DNA of 22,586 nt from positions 1 through 22,586 of the forward strand of contig CATPBS010000071.1 of NCBI GenBank assembly GCA_955652715.1. Direction: 5' to 3'. A model generated the notes under the pieces. That model made no database searches, was not told the DNA's origin, and saw only the letters and a list, made by a program, of their open reading frames with translations. Positions 20,564-22,586 of the stretch are shown piece after piece. Source of the stretch: an uncultured Candidatus Udaeobacter sp. Lineage in GTDB: Bacteria; Verrucomicrobiota; Verrucomicrobiia; Chthoniobacterales; UBA10450. Both the position numbers and the translations under genes were made by a program. How positions within the stretch are numbered: position 1 is the stretch's first letter; the number at the start of each line of letters is the position of its first letter.

Positions 20564-21172
20564 TCATTTATATTTGACCGAGCAACCGTAAGGCTTTGTC
20601 TGCGGTGTCGTGATGGGCTTGCCCGCTAGCGACTCATCCAAGGCGACCTTCACGTAGTTTGTGGAACTGGGAATGTCCGCGGGATTTGGACTTGCTTTGC
20701 TGTCGATTGCACCTTCGTAGGCAATTTTCCCCTCCGGATTAATTACGACCATGTTCGGCGTATTCTTGGCGCCATAAGCGCGCCCCGTTTTGCCTTCGGG
20801 ATCGAGAAGCAGCGCGGTCTGATGTGTCTTCCAGGATGCAGTGATTTTCTGCGCCTGTTCCGGCGTGATGTTGCCTTCCGTGCCGGGTGCATTGGAATCA
20901 ATGGTCAGCCAGACAACTCCTTTGCTCGTATATTCATCCTGCAATTTTTGCATGTTGCTGCCGCCATAATGCTTCTTCACGAACGGGCATTCGGGATTAA
21001 ACCATTCGAGCACGACGTATTTGCCCTTGTATTCCGAAAGCGAATGCGTCTGGCCTTTTGCATCCGGGAGCGAGAAATCCGGCGCAGCGCCGCCTACTGG
21101 AGGCGGGTCGAAGCCAAAGACTGCGGTAGCGATCAACGATGTGAGAACGGTCAGCGTAATTTTCGTCTTCAT
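20564..21172 (-). CDS. Exported peroxiredoxin/thioredoxin-like (redoxin) protein
   Basis: 202 residues from ATG 21172, preceded by AAGGAAT at the right distance; the ATG at 21190 lacks this. A signal peptide (MKTKITLTVLTSLIATAVFG) precedes an AhpC/TSA-like redoxin domain: APDFSLPDAKGQ, the active-site NPECPFVKKHYGG with a single reactive Cys, NTPNMVVINPEGKIAYEG with the cis-proline, and near the end KPYGCSVKYK, whose Cys is probably the resolving partner. The family has the fixed pair NPxCPFV...YGCS and is taken to be a periplasmic thiol peroxidase or disulfide reductase. DsbD, two genes upstream, could supply electrons. A hairpin terminator lies 42 nt downstream, so this gene closes the dsbD-SRPBCC-redoxin run. 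Confidence 0.88.
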   Translation of the reverse strand: MKTKITLTVLTSLIATAVFGFDPPPVGGAAPDFSLPDAKGQTHSLSEYKGKYVVLEWFNPECPFVKKHYGGSNMQKLQDEYTSKGVVWLTIDSNAPGTEGNITPEQAQKITASWKTHQTALLLDPEGKTGRAYGAKNTPNMVVINPEGKIAYEGAIDSKASPNPADIPSSTNYVKVALDESLAGKPITTPQTKPYGCSVKYK

Positions 21173-21270
21173 AGATTCCTTAGAAAGCACAGGCTCCGAG
21201 ATGGTTCAAATTTCTCGCGAGTAGTATATTGCAATGAACCGGAGGAATTTCAATGAGACGCAGCTCGCGC

Positions 21271-21702
21271 TCAGGGGAACTTCTCAGCCAAGGCGCGAAG
21301 GCCCGCGAGAAAATTTCGATTCATCAAATCGGCGAGCTGCGCTTCGTGTTCCGGGTCGATTTCAAATCTCGAGGACCATTCAACATAGGATCGGTTGCCA
21401 TCGGTAATCGGCAACACTCTCAGCGTCGTGCGATGGTTACGAACGAAAACTGGCGAGCTGACGAAAGTGTACGAATAGAAACGCTCGGCATCTGAGAGCG
21501 CAATGAGCACCTCGCGAAACACCTCTCCATCCGTCTGGGTCAAAACACGGACGCATCCCACGCGCGTCGGATCTCCGCCATCTTCGATCGGGCTTGATTT
21601 CACAAACGGAAGCCAATCGGCAGCCGCGTCAAATCGCCGAATAGTCGCCCAGACTTTTTCCGCCGGCGCGTTCACGACGCTACTCACAGAAATCCGAGGC
21701 AT
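21271..21702 (-). CDS. SRPBCC (polyketide cyclase/START-like) family protein
   Basis: 143 residues from ATG 21702, which begins MPRISVSSVVNAPAEKVWAT, the normal beginning of a polyketide_cyc2/SRPBCC fold. Other marks are WLPFVKSSPIEDG, GCVRVLTQTDGEVFREVLIALSD and the YVEWSSRFEI strand, ending in a long helix. These proteins bind small hydrophobic ligands in a deep pocket; some are enzymes, most have no known substrate. The frame is open to 21849, but the additional 49 codons lie in dsbD and look like shadow sequence. It begins 10 bp after the dsbD stop and is likely co-transcribed with it. The GGGG before the ATG is too close to be an ideal ribosome site, so translation may depend on the upstream gene. 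Confidence 0.8.
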   Translation of the reverse strand: MPRISVSSVVNAPAEKVWATIRRFDAAADWLPFVKSSPIEDGGDPTRVGCVRVLTQTDGEVFREVLIALSDAERFYSYTFVSSPVFVRNHRTTLRVLPITDGNRSYVEWSSRFEIDPEHEAQLADLMNRNFLAGLRALAEKFP

Positions 21703-21712
21703 TCCCCTAAAC

Positions 21713-22228
21713 TTATTGCGACGCAACTGTGCCCGCGACGGTTTCGAGTTTCTCCAAGACCATGCTTTTCGTGAGCAGTTCCGGAAAGACGATTGGCTCT
21801 TCGTTTTTCCCGCGGTAAAGCACGTATAACGGCACACCGGGGCGGCCAAATTGACGTAGTAATTTCGTGATCACTGGATCGCCGTTGGTCCAGTCAGCTT
21901 TCAGTTTCACAATCGAATGGCGCTGGAACGCCTCCCGCACCTCGGCGTTCTCAAGCACATTGGCTTCATTGAATTTGCAAGTGAGACACCACGCGGCCGT
22001 AAAATCGACAAAAACAGTGCGGCCTTGCTCCAGTTCCGCTTGCAACCGTTCAGGCGTGAACGCCTGCCAATCGCCGCTGAGTCGTGAATCGGCGGAAGCA
22101 ATGTTCGCAGAATGAAATTTGTTCCCGATGAAATAAATGCCACTCGCGAGCACGAGCACGAGCATGAGCACGACCACGGCATTTCGCTTGATGACTGATG
22201 CTGTTGGCACGACAAACGCGCCTTTCAT
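21713..22228 (-). CDS. dsbD: DsbD C-terminal part: last membrane segment and thioredoxin-like gamma domain
   Basis: 171 residues as read from ATG 22228. The hydrophobic segment 14-34 is the last membrane helix; residues 52-171 are a thioredoxin-like domain with the redox motif AAWCLTCKFNE (Cys81, Cys84) and the cis-proline in GRPGVPLYVLY. This is the periplasmic gamma domain of the thiol:disulfide interchange protein DsbD, which hands electrons from cytoplasmic thioredoxin to periplasmic acceptors. The ATG is almost certainly internal: 16 sense codons upstream (AIWASCFLLVISVACW) form another helix, and before these a TGA (22279-22277) separates it, in the same frame, from the rest of DsbD. 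If the TGA is real the gene is a pseudogene or makes two polypeptides. Confidence 0.85.
   Translation of the reverse strand: MKGAFVVPTASVIKRNAVVVLMLVLVLASGIYFIGNKFHSANIASADSRLSGDWQAFTPERLQAELEQGRTVFVDFTAAWCLTCKFNEANVLENAEVREAFQRHSIVKLKADWTNGDPVITKLLRQFGRPGVPLYVLYRGKNEEPIVFPELLTKSMVLEKLETVAGTVASQ
22148..22177 (-). repeat. Hexanucleotide microsatellite inside dsbD
   Basis: Five near-identical 6-bp units (GAGCAC, GAGCAC, GAGCAT, GAGCAC, GACCAC on the + strand) encode the alternating Val-Leu run of the last membrane helix. Six-base units keep the frame if copies are gained or lost. Confidence 0.6.
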
Positions 22229-22276
22229 CCAGCACGCGACACTGATTACCAGAAGGAAACAGCTGGCCCAAATCGC

Positions 22277-22586
22277 TCATTCCAGACCACTCTGCGCGCC
22301 GAGCACGTAAAGAAGAAAGAGCAACGTCGCCAGCAGCAGAAAACCCATGAATTGCTTCACATGCACCATCCATGGGCCGGGCTTTGGCAGAAACCGTAGC
22401 CAGGCAGGTTGAGCGCTCAAAACCAGATAAGGCGCGCTCATGCCTGCGGCGATGGCGATGAACATTGCCAAGATGATTGCGGGCGACTGCGAAAACGCGA
22501 AGCCGAGCGCAGTGCCGAGAAACGGCGCGGTGCAAGGCGTGGCGAGCACAGTCGCAAACACGCCTTGAAAAAATGAGCCAAGATCG
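22277..22586 (-). CDS. dsbD: DsbD membrane-domain fragment, cut by window end and ending at in-frame TGA
   Basis: About 102 codons, open to the window edge. The text FFQGVFATVLATPCTAPFLG, then TALGFAF, AAGMSAPYLVLS, LPKPGPWMVHVKQFMGFLLLATLLFLLYVLG is the second half of the DsbD beta (transmembrane) domain, with the redox-active Cys of the ATPCTAPF motif. The upstream alpha domain and first helices lie outside the window. It stops at TGA 22279-22277 after GAQSGLE, although the same frame continues with the rest of the protein. A single-base change (for example from GGA, CGA or TGG) is enough to explain the stop. It could be nonsense mutation, sequencing error or, with no supporting element visible, UGA recoding. 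Confidence 0.85.
   Translation of the reverse strand, partial: DLGSFFQGVFATVLATPCTAPFLGTALGFAFSQSPAIILAMFIAIAAGMSAPYLVLSAQPAWLRFLPKPGPWMVHVKQFMGFLLLATLLFLLYVLGAQSGLE

Noticed and set aside
19816..20577. 253-codon frame on the plus strand across the repeat region
   Set aside because: Its first part is antisense to the DUF2142-like gene and the rest translates the inverted repeat and the terminator palindrome; Arg/Ser/His-rich with no motif.
22277..22279. Selenocysteine UGA in dsbD
   Set aside because: The position is not a redox Cys site in DsbD and no following hairpin of SECIS type was recognised; mutation or sequence error is simpler.

Overview
The window looks like part of a chromosome of a Gram-negative member of the Verrucomicrobiota, plausibly the Chthoniobacterales/Spartobacteria side. 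Two genes carry most of that inference: a 51-residue protein at 16903-17058 that matches the 'small basic protein' family of Verrucomicrobia and Chlamydiae, and a stand-alone SWIB-domain protein at 1805-2086, a fold that is rare in bacteria but frequent in this superphylum. Lipid A acyltransferase, heptosyltransferase and YbgC-like genes show that the cell has an outer membrane with LPS. Many starts have no clear Shine-Dalgarno sequence. No tRNA, rRNA, CRISPR array, transposase, phage gene or plasmid gene was seen.

Layout. 30-2663: a small lipoprotein (-), a response regulator fused to a PP2C-type phosphatase (+), the SWIB protein (+) followed by a strong hairpin, and a secreted thioredoxin (+). 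2809-5969: a polysaccharide deacetylase (+) whose 3' end runs 324 nt antisense into a double-psi-barrel-like secreted protein (-), then a secreted YadA-head-like repeat protein with a C-terminal S74 chaperone domain (-). 6088-9277 (-): a methyltransferase, panC and nadB; panC and nadB overlap by ATGA. 9338-12523 (-): an RmlC-like cupin and a large tandem GT2 glycosyltransferase, preceded by a 107-codon fragment in another frame that appears to be its severed N-terminus. 12594-16783 (+): a lipid A acyltransferase/heptosyltransferase fusion, a YbgC-like thioesterase and an ArnT-like membrane glycosyltransferase, i.e. cell-envelope functions. 16903-18675 (+): the small basic protein, an RluB-type pseudouridine synthase and an SDR enzyme overlapping it by ATGA. 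18678-22586 (-): a DUF2142-like membrane protein, a repeat-rich 335-bp gap, a secreted peroxiredoxin-like protein, an SRPBCC protein and the 3' part of dsbD, which carries an in-frame TGA and runs off the window.

The genes are mostly envelope building (LPS acylation, heptose transfer, surface glycan, lipoprotein, deacetylase), extracytoplasmic thiol chemistry (thioredoxin, peroxiredoxin-like protein, DsbD) and cofactor synthesis (NAD, pantothenate). I did not find a convincing new multi-gene system. The most informative oddities are two gene-breaking lesions (a one-base shift in the glycosyltransferase, an in-frame stop in dsbD), the enzyme fusion, the long antisense overlap, and at least two families of small palindromic repeats, one of which has been read into a spurious N-terminal extension of panC.
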